NCBI GenBank assembly: GCA_050084985.1
Contig: JBITNC010000002.1
Span: 372,001 to 436,000 of the forward strand
Length of the DNA: 64,000 nucleotides
Direction of reading: 5' to 3'
Source of the DNA: Nageia nagi
Taxonomy: Eukaryota; Pinophyta
The notes under the pieces are model-generated. The model had not been told where the DNA came from. It was given only the letters and a program-made list of their open reading frames with translations, and made no database searches. Shown piece after piece: positions 44,531-54,462 of the stretch. Every line of letters starts with the position of its first letter. Position 1 is the first letter of the stretch. Both the position numbers and the translations under genes were made by a program.

Positions 44531-45090
44531 ATTCTTGGGGTTGACAGGACATTATAGAAAATTTGTGAAGGATTATGGCAAGATTACAGCACCTTTAACC
44601 ATGTTGTTGAAAAAGAATGCATTCCAATGGTCCCCTCAAGCTGAGGTAGCTTTCCTTAAGCACAAGGAGGTGATGTGTACCACCCTGATATTAGCAATGC
44701 CAAATTTTACTAAAACCTTTGTGATAGAAAGTGATGCTTATGGAGTAGGATTCGAGGTAGTATTAATGCAGGAAGGGCATCCCTTGGCATTCACTAGTAG
44801 AAAACTCTCTAAAAAAAATTTGGGTAAATCCACTTATGAAAAAGAAATGCTTGCCATCATTCATGCAGTTCAATGTTGGAGACCATATCTTATCGTTTGC
44901 CATTTCATCATCCTCATAGATCATCATAATTTGAAATTTTTCATTGAGCAATGCATTTCTATGCTTGAGCAATAAAAATGTGTAACCAAACTACTAGGGT
45001 ATGATTATGAGATAGTATATCGTAAAGGTAAGGAGAATGTGGTTACCCTTGCTTTGTCTAGAAAATTTGAAGATCAAGTAGCATTGTAAG
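44531..45090 (+). pseudogene. Chromovirus RNase H
   Basis: 44535 onward: GLTGHYRKFVKDYGKITAPL, FQWSPQAEVAFLKHKEVM, FVIESDAYGVGFEVVLMQEG, STYEKEMLAIIHAVQCWRPY and LIDHHNLKFF. The Asp (ESDA), Glu (EKEM) and Asp (LIDHH) positions are kept. Stop at 44973, then KLLGYDYEIVYRKGKENVVT continues, ending the domain (family: KLLGYDFEI.YKPGKEN.VADALSR). Confidence 0.9.
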
Positions 45091-46000
45091 GTCTTTCATC
45101 TCCTATTACTTAATGGTTGTATAAAGTTAAACAAGAGTGGGAAAAGGATAGTTCCATGCAAGAATTACTAAAATAGATCACTCAAGACCCTATGAGTAAA
45201 CTAGATCATAAATGGCATGATGGTATTTTGATATTCAAAGGTTGAATTTTGTTACCATATCCTTTAAAATGTAAATCAAAAATACTTGTTGAATTACATT
45301 CCACACCTACATCAAGGCATGAAGTATTTTTGAAAAATTATAAGTGAGTGGCATGATCATTATATTGGATAGGTATGAAATTGGATATCAAGTAGTTTAT
45401 GGTAGCTTGTGATATGTGTTAATGATAAAAGGGTGAGATAGTGGGTATTCTGAGACTCCTTCAACCTCTTCTCATACCTACCCATACATGGAATGATATC
45501 TCAATGGATTTCATTAAAGGCCTTCCTAAATCTCATGGTAAATCAGTTATTCTAGTGGTGGTCAAATGCTTATCCAAATATGCTCATTTTGGTTCATTGG
45601 CTCATCCCTACAAAGTAGTGATAGTGGCACAATTATTCCTAGATACAATTTTCAAACTACATGGCATGCTACAGATGATTTTCAATGATCATGATCCCAC
45701 TTTTACAAGTCATTTTTAGCAAGAGCTTTTAAACTACAAGGTACCCAATTAAACATGAGCTCAACATATCACCAACAAATTAATGGCTAGACTAAAATTG
45801 TCAACAAATGCTTGGAAACATATATATGTTGTTTTACTTTATCACAACCTATGAATTGGGTACAATGGCTTCCCTTGGTTGAATGTTGGTATAATACATC
45901 TTATCATTCTACCAGCAAGATGACCCCTTATGAAGTAGTGTATGGTCAAGCTCCACCAACAATCACCTTATATGTTGTAGGTACTAGTAAAGTTTAGGTA
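45091..46000 (+). pseudogene. Chromovirus integrase, catalytic Glu lost
   Basis: Zinc-binding H-H-C-C part: ELHSTPTSRHEVFLKNY and VACDMC. Core: TWNDISMDFIKGLPKSHGKS (first Asp), MIFNDHDPTFTSHF (second Asp, family SDRDPxF). Then, after a frameshift near 45740, HQQING-stop-TKIVNKCLETY, where the family has DGQTEVVNRCLE: the third catalytic residue is Lys instead of Glu. WVQWLPLVECWYNTSYHSTS and MTPYEVVYGQAPP follow. Even if repaired for frame, strand transfer would be abolished. Confidence 0.92.
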
Positions 46001-46562
46001 GTTTACTTAGCTTTAGTTACTAGGGATGATATTCTTTATTTGCTGAAGGATAACTTTCAAATAGCCCAACATCATATGAAATAACAAGCTAATCAACAAC
46101 ATGTGGAAAGAGAGTTCCAAGTAGATGACATGGTCTTTCTAAGGTTGCAAACTTATCACCAAAAATCCTAAAAAATAAAAGGCCCTAAAAAAATTGGCCC
46201 CAAAGTTTTATGGTCCTTATAAGGTGTTACAATGCATTGGCCCAGTTGCATACAAATTAGAGCTTCTTGCTTCTTCCAAGATTCTCCTAGTGTTTCATGT
46301 CTCTTACCTCAAGAAAGTGGTTGGATCAGAGGTTTAGGTTTAGACATAATTACCTGAGTTGGTAGAGGATAGATCAATTATAGTGGTACTTGAGGTAGTT
46401 CTAGATCAATGCTCATGATAGCTTCATAATCACTCCATAGAAGTCCTTGTATAGTGGCAAGGCATGGCACCAGAAGATGCAACATGGGAAATCCTTCATC
46501 AGTTGCAGCAATAGTTTCCACACTTCAAGCTTTGAGAACAAAGCTTCATCCCAAGAGGGATG
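46001..46562 (+). pseudogene. Chromovirus integrase C-terminus and chromodomain
   Basis: FQVDDMVFLRLQTYHQKS leads to the GPY/F-like region ([18 protein letters not shown]) and [12 protein letters not shown]. The chromodomain reads IIVVLEVVLDQCS-stop-stop-LHNHSIEVLV-stop-WQGMAPEDATWEIL and then QQ-stop-FPHFKL. The EDATWE signature and preceding V.VLV.W.G pattern fit a group II chromodomain, which steers integration to particular chromatin. The reading ends within the polypurine tract and the LTR start. Confidence 0.82.
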
Positions 46563-46565
46563 GCA

Positions 46566-46976
46566 TGTTAGGATCCCACATCCTAATATTTTAGTGTTAG
46601 TATTAGTATTTTATTAAATTATTAACCTATATTGTAAACCATAATATTGTAATTGTAAGAGTGGGGCCTGATTTTGCATTACTATTAGGGTTAGGGTTAG
46701 TTTAATATAAATATATGGAAAAGTGTGGAGAAAGGCATCTTGAACATTATTTTTCACCTTTGGATTTGTAAGGTGGTAGCCCCCTCAAAGTGACCTATGA
46801 TTCTATTACTATTTAGTAAAATCTTATCCTTATCTACTATTTGATGCTATTTCATGTTCTATTTACCAATGCATGCTCTGTTATTTCCAATAGATAGTTG
46901 TCATTTTCTTATTTCAAATCAATATTCATTTCATTTCTACAATATTTCCCTTTTTCATAATCATAGCATTGTAATA
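46566..46976 (+). repeat. 3' LTR of chromovirus
   Basis: It starts TGTTAGGATCCC, ends ATTGTAATA (CA to TA), and is preceded by a purine-rich ccaagagggatggca. It matches 40947-41356. Confidence 0.93.
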
Positions 46977-46981
46977 GTTTC
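46977..46981. repeat. Target site duplication GTTTC (right)
   Basis: Perfect match to 40942-40946. Confidence 0.9.
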
Positions 46982-47724
46982 ACCGCATCATGATCCCAAA
47001 GTAATGATGCCTCTCACTTTGGCCTTGATAGTTCCCTTTCATTGTAAACAAAATCTTAGTTATATTCCCTATCAAGATGTTACTCTTAAAGGATAGACAC
47101 ATCACATAATCAATACCCATTAGCTAAAACTCCATAATTTCAATGCAAGATTCTCAAATGTATGATAGGGTGAACACAATAAAGAACTAGCACATACAGG
47201 GATCTTAAATCATTAAAGCACTTCTAGTCATTATTAAACCTCATTCCATAATATTTAGATGCCATTCAAATCAATAATGTTGGTACATGCTAAGGTACCT
47301 CATTACCCTTTGTCGATCTCCCCTCTCCTCTCCCATCTTGCCAATGCATGAAATGTCTCTCTCTCCTCTAACCCCTCCCCCTATGCTCTCATATAATCTC
47401 CTATATCCTCTCTCATCTCACCAATAAACCAAATTCCCATCTCTCCTCCAACCCCTAGGCTCAAAAAAATAGAAATGAAATCATGAAACCCCAAGTCACT
47501 GTGCATGCCTTTTTCATTTTTTCTCATTTTCACTAAGGGGAAATTTTTTCGCTACCCTAGAAATATTTTTGGGGGCAAGTAAAAATTATCCCAACAAAAT
47601 TGCAACTTAATCAAAAAATAGAGGTAGTTAAAAATTGTTACAACAAAACCACCTCAAAATGCCTGCCCTTAAAGCCCTTTTTTTGGTCTAGTGCTTTTTT
47701 ATACATGCAAATGTTTTATGTTCA
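46982..47724. other. No gene seen
   Basis: Flank of the chromovirus. A pyrimidine-rich patch (ctcccctctcctctcc and similar) is at 47.32-47.46 kb. Confidence 0.5.
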
Positions 47725-48222
47725 TGATGTTTATAATATAAATTCAAATAACTTAAATATTCAAAAGATGAATAAACTAAATGGAACTATCATTCATTAA
47801 ATGAAGATCAAAAGTGGAGATGAATATATGAATTAAATTAACTAAAATAACGAGATTAGAAAGAGTAGTAATATAGCCCAAACTATGATATAGTAATGAA
47901 AAAAGAAAAGGAACAAAAAGCTACAACTTGATACTTTCTCAATGCAATACTAAGAAATAGAATCAACAAAATAATAACTATCTTAATTCTATCCAAATTG
48001 TAAGATATGTGAAGAATCATTTACAATAAGGATTCTCATGTTACATGGAAACTATAGTTACAAAATAATCTATGAGTAATGCCTAAAGAATCAAATTGAA
48101 AAGAATTGCAATGTTGGTGCTAATAGAAGCATTGATGTTTAGTATCTGATAGTAGTGTTGATGTTAAGATAAGTGCTAATGCTTACAAAATAGATGTTAT
48201 GAGATCAATTCAATCTCCAACA
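47725..48222 (-). repeat. 3' LTR of third copia element
   Basis: On the - strand it begins TGTTGGAGATTG (48222) after polypurine AAGTGGGAGTA. Its inner part (47925-48222) matches 54150-54462 and its outer part (47725-47840) matches 52229-52342. Confidence 0.85.
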
Positions 48223-48229
48223 TACTCCC

Positions 48230-48900
48230 ACTTGATGTTGAGTGGACTCACAAGTGAGTTCCTCAGCTTCAAAAACTAATATTTAACAACTCCTTTCATA
48301 AATATATTTGCTACTTGGTCATGGGTGCTACAATATCTTAGTTCAATTTTATCTTTTCTCCACCATATCATGAATTAAATATATTTTAAATCAATGTACT
48401 TTGACCTATTATGATGGACTAGGTTTTATGCCAAGTGAATGGCACTCAATTTATCACAAAACAATAAAGTAGTTTTATCTTGCTTCTCACCTATATCCTC
48501 CAAAATCTTTCAAATATATAATGCATGTTCACCTTCTGAAGTAAGTAATATGTATTTTGCTTTAGTAGAGAATACTACTACTGATCCATGCTTCCTATAG
48601 CTCCATGTGATCAGTCTAGATTCTAATGAAAAAAATTACCAAAAGTAAACTTTTGGTCATCTAAGTTACTACCCTAATTGAGATCTGTAATGCCAAATAG
48701 ATATATTTTCTTAGAATGAAAATAATGGATTCCATAATCAATAGTACCCCTCATATATCTCAAAATTCTCTTTGCAACCTTGAAATGCAAAAGATATGGA
48801 TGACTCATATACCTTAAAACCATTGAGATGGTAAAAGAAATATCTAACCTATTATTGGTGAGAAAAATAAGGTTACCAACTATGCTCCTAAAATCTTTTG
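48230..48900 (-). pseudogene. Copia RNase H
   Basis: The - strand reads SWSYRKHGSVVVFSTKAKYI, GEHALYI, KTTLLFCDKLSAIHLA-stop-N, SKYIDLKYI, then IELRYCSTHDQVANIFMKG, an eroded version of the copia RNase H end (family: K.ID..YHF.R......I.L.Y..T..Q.ADIFTK). Several stops. The polypurine tract and LTR follow directly. Confidence 0.82.
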
Positions 48901-49510
48901 CATTTACTTTCTTAGCCCCATCATACTTACACTTAATAGCATATCAATTAGAGCTTGTTTAAGATCATACAAGGCCTTCTTCAACTTGTACACCAAATTA
49001 TCATTCCCTTTTACCTCAAAACATTGAGGTTGTTGGACATAAACTTCCTCATCTAAGTACCCATTTAGGAAGACACTTTTCACATCTATACAATGTATAG
49101 TCCAACATTTATGACTAGCCAAAGGGAGAACCATTCTAATAGTCTCTTGCATTACTACTAGAGAAAATATCTCTTCATAATAAAACCCAAATTTCTGTGT
49201 GAATCCTTTGGCAACCAATATTTATTTAAATATTTCAACAGTCCCATTATTATTACCCATCATTTTTATATTTGATCTTGCATACCCACTTGGATCAAAC
49301 ATACTTTTTTCCTTTGGGTAGCTCACACAACTCCCAAGTATCATTCCTAACAATGGATTTGATTTTATCTTTCATAACTTGCACCCAAACATCATTAGTA
49401 CAAGCATGTTCACAAAAAGAAGGCTCAAAAATAATAGGAGAAAGCAAAGCATAGTATACCATGTACCTTTTGGGCTCACCATCATCTTCATATCTATACA
49501 TGTGCTTATT
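48901..49510 (-). pseudogene. Copia reverse transcriptase
   Basis: 49501 downward: VWVQVMKDKIKSIVRNDTWE, LPKGKKYV; then from 49218 MVAKGFTQKFGFYYEEIFSL, RMVLPLASHKCWTIHCIDVK, SVFLNGYLDEEVYVQQPQ and LVYKLKKALYDLKQA. These are the N-terminal RT blocks (family: KAFLNGxLxEEVYxxQPxGF...LKKALYGLKQA). The YVDD-bearing half is missing or unreadable, so RT has a deletion as well as frameshifts. Confidence 0.87.
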
Positions 49511-50085
49511 CTCAAGTCTTTAAACAACTTGATCCATCTCTTGGGATGGCCTATAGTTAGCCTTATTTGAAAATTAGTATCCAAAACTTGACAAGGTGGA
49601 AGGATTTGAAGTGCCTTATCCCCCCTTTTTATTCTTCTCACTTCATAGAAAATGTTAGGTGACTCATTGCTAGAGGAAGGACTAGATGTACTTTTCTTTG
49701 GATTATTTAACAAACTTATTGAAGGAGGACTTGGTGGGAAAATAAGAGTATTGGCACCACCCCCAATGTTGGGGCTTGACCTAGTGTTGGCATTAGATCC
49801 AGGATGATTATACTACCCACAAGTTTGCACAATTGATTGCATACTCTATTGCATCTTCATCCTAGTGGAAGAACTTGAAGAGATCTCTAAATAGGTTCCA
49901 TCATCAACATATGATTTTTGATGATCATAAACTCCTCCATCATCAAAAATTACATCTAACATAATAATATTACTAGTTTTTAGATTATAAAGCCTATAAG
50001 ATTTTGACTTCTTACAGTAGCCAATAAAAATGAAAATTTCACTCTTTGTATCAAGCTTCTTCCTTTTTTCATCAACTACATGAGT
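49511..50085 (-). pseudogene. Copia linker between integrase and RT
   Basis: Contains a Ser/Pro-rich linker (KKSTSSPSSSNESPNIFYEV near 49690-49640) and, around 49950-50000, an eroded LKTSNIIML-like block at the position of the family's conserved post-core segment. It is in order between integrase and RT. Confidence 0.6.
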
Positions 50086-50760
50086 AAATTACTTGCAACT
50101 AGAAACTTTGAAGTGATTCACATTTGGATTCTTTTGATACCAAGCCTCATAAGGAGTGATGTTCTCCAAGATTATTATGGGACTCAAGTTCAAAATATAT
50201 ACTACCTTCTTGATAGCATCATCCCAATACATGTTTTCCAACTTTTTGGTTTGTAACATGCTTCTATCCATCTCCACAATAGTCCTATTTTTCCTTTCTA
50301 CCACTCCATGTTGTTGGGGGTGTAGGTAGCCATGAGTTTCCTTTAAATACCATGATCCTTGCAAAATTGGAGGAATTCATTGGATCAAAACTCTTTACCA
50401 TGGTCAGTCTTCAAATGTTTAATCTTAGAATCACACTATTCTCCAATAATTCTTGAAATCTTTGAAACACTAAAATGCTTCATCTTTATATTTAAGGAAA
50501 AAAACCCTACAAAATTTGGGAGTAATCATCAATGAAGGTAAGAAATTAAGAGTTCCTATTTAAACTTTGAGTTTGCATAGGCCCACAAATATCTGAGTGA
50601 ATCAACTACAATGGGTATGAGGCCCTCCATGCTTTCCCTTTAGGAAAGCTCTTTCTAGCTTGCTTCCCAAGAGCACACCCTTCACACACAACTTTGGATT
50701 CCTCTACTTTATCCAAACCACACACCATATAATGAGATGTAAACAATTTCATGCTTCCAA
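50086..50760 (-). pseudogene. Copia integrase
   Basis: From 50720 down: VVCEGCALGKQARKSFPKGK (end of the zinc-binding part), LIHSDICGPMQTQSLNR (first Asp), LTFIDDYS, HLKTDHGKEF (second Asp), then from 50364 YLHPQQHGVVERKNRTIVEM (third acidic residue) and YWDDAIKKVVYILNLSP. All three acidic residues are visible, but stops and frameshifts separate them. Confidence 0.88.
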
Positions 50761-51325
50761 AGTTAAAGTGACCAAATTTGAGATGCCATAACCAAGTTTT
50801 ATTTTTTCAATTATCACTCCATGTGCAATCACATTTGCAAGTTTTTCCCCTTCACCTCCAAACTTTTAGGGAAACAACCTATTCTTTGTCATAAGAATAG
50901 TAGTGACTAACCTATTCCCATTATTCTTATCATATATTATACTTTCTATCATCAAAAACTATTTTATGGTTCATCTCCATGATTTATCCTACACTCAACA
51001 AATTATGCTTCATATTTAGAGTATATTAAATATCATGTACCTTCATATTGGCTTCATTGGCGGCCACTTCCATCACAACTTTCATTATAGCGATCAAGGA
51101 TTTATTATCATTGAGCTTAATGATAGACTTTTAGGAGTGTTGTAAGGAAGATAACATCTCCCCATGTCCATTCATATGATTTGAACACCACATATTAATC
51201 AACCAAGTCTCTTGAAGGTTATTCTCAGCTTGGTCATAATATAGGAACAATATTTGTTCAATAGGAGCTTTTTTCTTTGATCCATAGTTTATAGATATCC
51301 CTTCATTGACATTCTTCAGTCTACA
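50761..51325 (-). pseudogene. Copia protease and pre-integrase region
   Basis: Just downstream of the zinc knuckle the - strand gives TWLINMWCSNHMNGH, where the family has TWxLDTGCSNHMTG: all three residues of the D-T-G triplet are changed. SIIKLNDNKSLIAI, MKHNLLSVG and HLKFGHFN-like pre-integrase sequence follow down to about 50780. Confidence 0.82.
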
Positions 51326-52180
51326 CTCCTAGTTAAAATGACTAAACTTGTTGCAATGATAACATTGCATATTTTTTCTTATCACCTCTTCCTCATCCTT
51401 GACCGTGAGTAGAAACACCTCGACCTTGTCCACCTCTTCCTCTAAAATATTGTTGGCCTCTTCCCCAACCATTTCCTTATTGTTCGCTTGAATACTTAGC
51501 TCCATCATTAGCACCGATGAAGGCACCCTTCCTTTATATTTCCCTCGTATAATGTCCTTCAATCTCTCCTCATGTGACATGATAGAGATAGTGAGTTGAT
51601 CAATCTCAAGCATAGCTAAGTTTTTGGTCTCCTTAATGATGACAACTATGTGATTCCACCTAGAAGTGAGTGCTCTTAAAATATTTTTAATTACTACAAA
51701 CTTTTCAATATGCTCTCCAAGAGTTGCCATCTTATTGAAAATTGCCTTTACTCTAATATAGTAGTCTCCAGCCCCTTCATTTTATCGTATCCTCAAGTTT
51801 CCAACTTGATCTCTTTCACTTGGTTATTACCTTAATAACCTTCTTGCAATGCTTCCAAGCTTCAGTATCTGAATTGCACTTTACAATCCTTGGAAATATA
51901 TATAGATGACTAAATATGGTAGTGTTAAACAGTTCTTATTTTGTTCCTTCTTCTTAATTATCTTTTAGCACCATCACTAAATAAGCTCCAATATACTAGT
52001 TCAAGATATCCATCCTCCACAATGTCTTATAAATCTTTTTCCATCAGTAAAATCTTCATCTTAATGCTCCAATACTCATAGTCTTCTCCATCAAATTCTA
52101 GAATGGGGAGAGAATTTATACTACTTGTTATATTAGTACAAATAATTATCTCAAATAGCAACTTGGTAAAATGCTATTAA
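51326..52180 (-). pseudogene. Copia Gag with zinc knuckle
   Basis: 51730 downward: MATLGEHIEKFVVIKNILRA, LAMLEIDQLTISIMSHEERL, a Gln/Glu-rich stretch, then CYHCNKFSHFN-stop-EC, a C-x2-C-x4-H-x4-C knuckle with a stop in it. Above 51730 a Gag N-terminal segment (SILPILEFDGEDYEYWSIKM-like, about 52110-52050) is readable in broken frames. It is homologous in layout to Gag at 29.6-30.6 kb. Confidence 0.85.
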
Positions 52181-52213
52181 GACCAAAAAACTTCAAACCC
52201 TACAACTGAACTA

Positions 52214-52225
52214 GCTCTGATACCA
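52214..52225 (-). other. Primer binding site, initiator-Met type
   Basis: - strand TGGTATCAGAGC, a perfect copia-type site adjacent to the LTR edge at 52229. Confidence 0.9.
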
Positions 52226-52228
52226 AAA

Positions 52229-52342
52229 TGAGGTTTATAATATAACCTCAAACAACTTCAAAATTCAAAAGATGAAGCAACTACATGGAACTATAATTCA
52301 TTAAATCAAGACCAAAAGTGGAGATGAATATATGAACTAAAT
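52229..52342 (-). repeat. 5' LTR, distal part (before the insertion)
   Basis: Matches 47725-47840 (gtttataatata...ttcaaaagatgaa...ggaact...aaaagtggagatgaatatatg). Similarity stops abruptly near 52342. Confidence 0.82.
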
Positions 52343-54149
52343 TCCAATCAGCTATGGGGTGAGAGATGCATCACACAATGACACAACACATAATGATTAG
52401 GACTATCAAAGCTTGCACGATGGCTAATCATAAAATGATGATTGTAGAATCCTGTGAAAATAATTACCTCATGTGAACTTTGAGGAGTAATAAGCACTTT
52501 TAAAATTGAAAATATATTGAGAAGATAGTTGTTGCGAAGATACAGATAAAAAAATTGCAAACCATAGATAGATTAGTGAGGTGGATAGTTATATGGATCT
52601 TGTGGTATTAGCGATTGGATGATAAATCTAATTTTACATGCCACTATTCCTCCATAATGTCGAGTTCTTATAGTGCTACCTCACAGAAAGATACAATGTC
52701 TAGGCAAAAATGATTGGAACCTACTAATGGATTTGAATTCAAGAAATATCAAATTTTGTGGGAAATCCTCTATAGAGGAGTGCAGTGATTCATCAATGCT
52801 CTCCATGCCCATAACGAATCATGATCTTGATAGATGGTAAAAACTTGGGACAAAAGTAGAGTGGTCGTAGATGGAATTCACTGCATTATAAATAGAGAGT
52901 CAATTATTGTAGCAACTGGGATGCGTAATGAAGGAATTAAACATTCTAGGGATGTTAGGACATCCATTAAGGAAGTCAATAAATTTATTTACCTTGGGAA
53001 TTCAGTGCCTACAAAAAGAAAATCCAACTACCTGGTCAAATATCTACAATACCTCTGGAATGAGGTAGTCAGAGCTCTTTGCAAGTTATTTATTCTTGAG
53101 GGGAGGTATTTAGAGGATGGTGGTTACTACTTTGTGCTTTTGGCCCACTTTCAAGGTAAAGCCTAGGTCAACCTCCCATACTTTTTATTTCACTCATTAG
53201 ATTCATATATTCATAGGAATATAGGGATTTCCCTATCCATCAGGGCTTATCAAAAAAATTATTTACTTCATTTGAGGAAATTCTTATGTTGTGGTTCCCC
53301 TAATACATCATGTGTTGGAGACTCTACCACCTTATCATGTTTATCATTCACCACCTCCTCTAACTCTATCCCTCCATTGGTCATTAATAGGGAGAAACTT
53401 CTATGCCTCCCTCCACCCTTGCCTATCCCTTCTACTCCATCCTCCCCCCCTTGCTCACCCCCCCTTGGATGCCCTATTCTCCCTCATCCTCGACTTATTG
53501 GTCCCCCCTCCCCCACCAGCATAACCTATAGATTTGTCCTCCTTCGATAATTCCTTGAAGGAGGTCACGAAAGTACTATTAGGGTAAGTGAGGATGAAAT
53601 TGTCACCATATATGATAAGAATTACAAAAAGAAGATAGTAGTATTGGATCTTGAGGAAGAGGAGGATGAACTACCAATAATTCACTCATAGAAGGCAAAT
53701 TGTAAAGATAAAATGAATAATTGTAAAGACAAAATGAAGAAATTTATTTATCTCCTCAAGCGATAACAATGGAAAATAAGGATGAATTAGATGTGGTTGT
53801 CTGCTTAGAGAAAGACTAAAAAAGTACTCGTTAATGATGACTACTTCTCCCGAGGAGGCTTATACGTGTGATTGGGAATATGATTGATAGTATTCCAATG
53901 GGTATCCCCTTGAAGAGAAAGCATATTATGATTGAAGCAAAAACCAATGCAAGTTAGACCATGTTGGGATCAATTCAACCATATGCACCCTTAGGAGCGA
54001 TTCGCTATGGAGATAGAATACTATATGCATCAATTCATTGTTGTTATGAACTTGTATGACACTATGGTGTTCTTATATGGATGTACTCAGTCGCCTAATA
54101 GATAGGTTGGTTGTTTTGATTTGTTGGATATACACATGGTTCTTCAGTA
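52343..54149 (+). mobile_element. About 1.8 kb insertion inside the copia 5' LTR
   Basis: The LTR match is interrupted at 52342 and resumes near 54150. About 95 bp of LTR is missing or unalignable at the break. The inserted DNA is less AT-rich and carries a decayed + strand ORF. No LTRs, terminal repeats or target duplication were recognised, so its class is unknown. Confidence 0.65.
52657..53800 (+). pseudogene. Decayed ORF of unknown, probably transposon-borne, plant protein
   Basis: From the ATG at 52657 (MSSSYSATSQKDTMSRQK) one frame continues with five stops to 53166, including ILWEILYRGV, VKTWDKSRVVVDGIHCIINR, GGYYFVLLAHFQ and VNLPYFLFHSLD. It then reads a Pro-rich tail (LPPPLPIPSTPSSPPCSPPL, about 53410-53470) and an acidic patch (EEEEDELP, about 53655). 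The layout (an N-terminal domain followed by a Pro-rich tail) recalls plant transposon-associated proteins of unknown function, but I do not recognise the family. The better-preserved part is 52834-53166. Confidence 0.45.
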
Positions 54150-54462
54150 GTGAAGACCATAGATAGGAAATGGTACTTCAGCCTGAAACTTTCTCAATAC
54201 AATACTAAGCAATAGAATCAACAAAAGAATAACTATCCTAAGTCTACCCAAATCCTAAGATACATGAAGAATCAATTATACAAGAATGATTCTTACATCA
54301 TGCAAAAACTACAGTTACAAGAGAAACTATGTATAACGCTTGAAGAATCAAACTGACAAGGATTGTAGCATTGGCATTGAGTGTCTGATAAGAGCGTTTA
54401 CATTGGCGTAAGCGCTAACGCTTGCAAAATAGATATCATGAGATAAAGTCAATATCCAATCA
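54150..54462 (-). repeat. 5' LTR, proximal part (after the insertion)
   Basis: Matches 47925-48222 (actttctcaata...actaag...gaatcaacaaaa...gcgctaacgcttgcaaaataga). Confidence 0.85.

Larger units (their letters stand above)
40947..46976 (+). mobile_element. Ty3/gypsy chromovirus, structurally complete, inactive
   Basis: A 6.0 kb element with two LTRs of about 410 bp, an initiator-Met primer site, gag, protease, RT, RNase H, integrase, a C-terminal chromodomain, and a perfect GTTTC target duplication. Small size, short LTRs, this primer site and a chromodomain that runs into the 3' LTR point to a chromovirus, perhaps the Reina branch (inference). About 27 LTR differences by eye (6-7 percent) indicate an old insertion. 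Multiple stops, three or more frameshifts and a lost integrase Glu make it inactive. Confidence 0.93.
47725..54462 (-). mobile_element. Ty1/copia element with its 5' LTR split by another insertion
   Basis: Order on the - strand: 5' LTR in two parts (54462-54150 and 52342-52229), primer site TGGTATCAGAGC (52225-52214), Gag, protease, integrase, RT, RNase H, a polypurine tract and the 3' LTR (48222-47725). All coding parts carry stops or frameshifts. Flanking target duplications were not found, perhaps because the LTR edges are eroded. Confidence 0.82.

Noticed and set aside
47320-47460. Pyrimidine-rich tract as a possible polypyrimidine or polypurine tract of another element
   Set aside because: It is not next to any LTR-like end; only a weak inverted similarity to about 39.2 kb was seen.
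53272-53550. Two overlapping Pro-rich ORFs on the + strand
   Set aside because: These are alternative frames of one C-rich low-complexity tail; only the frame continuous with 52657-53166 was kept, as a pseudogene.
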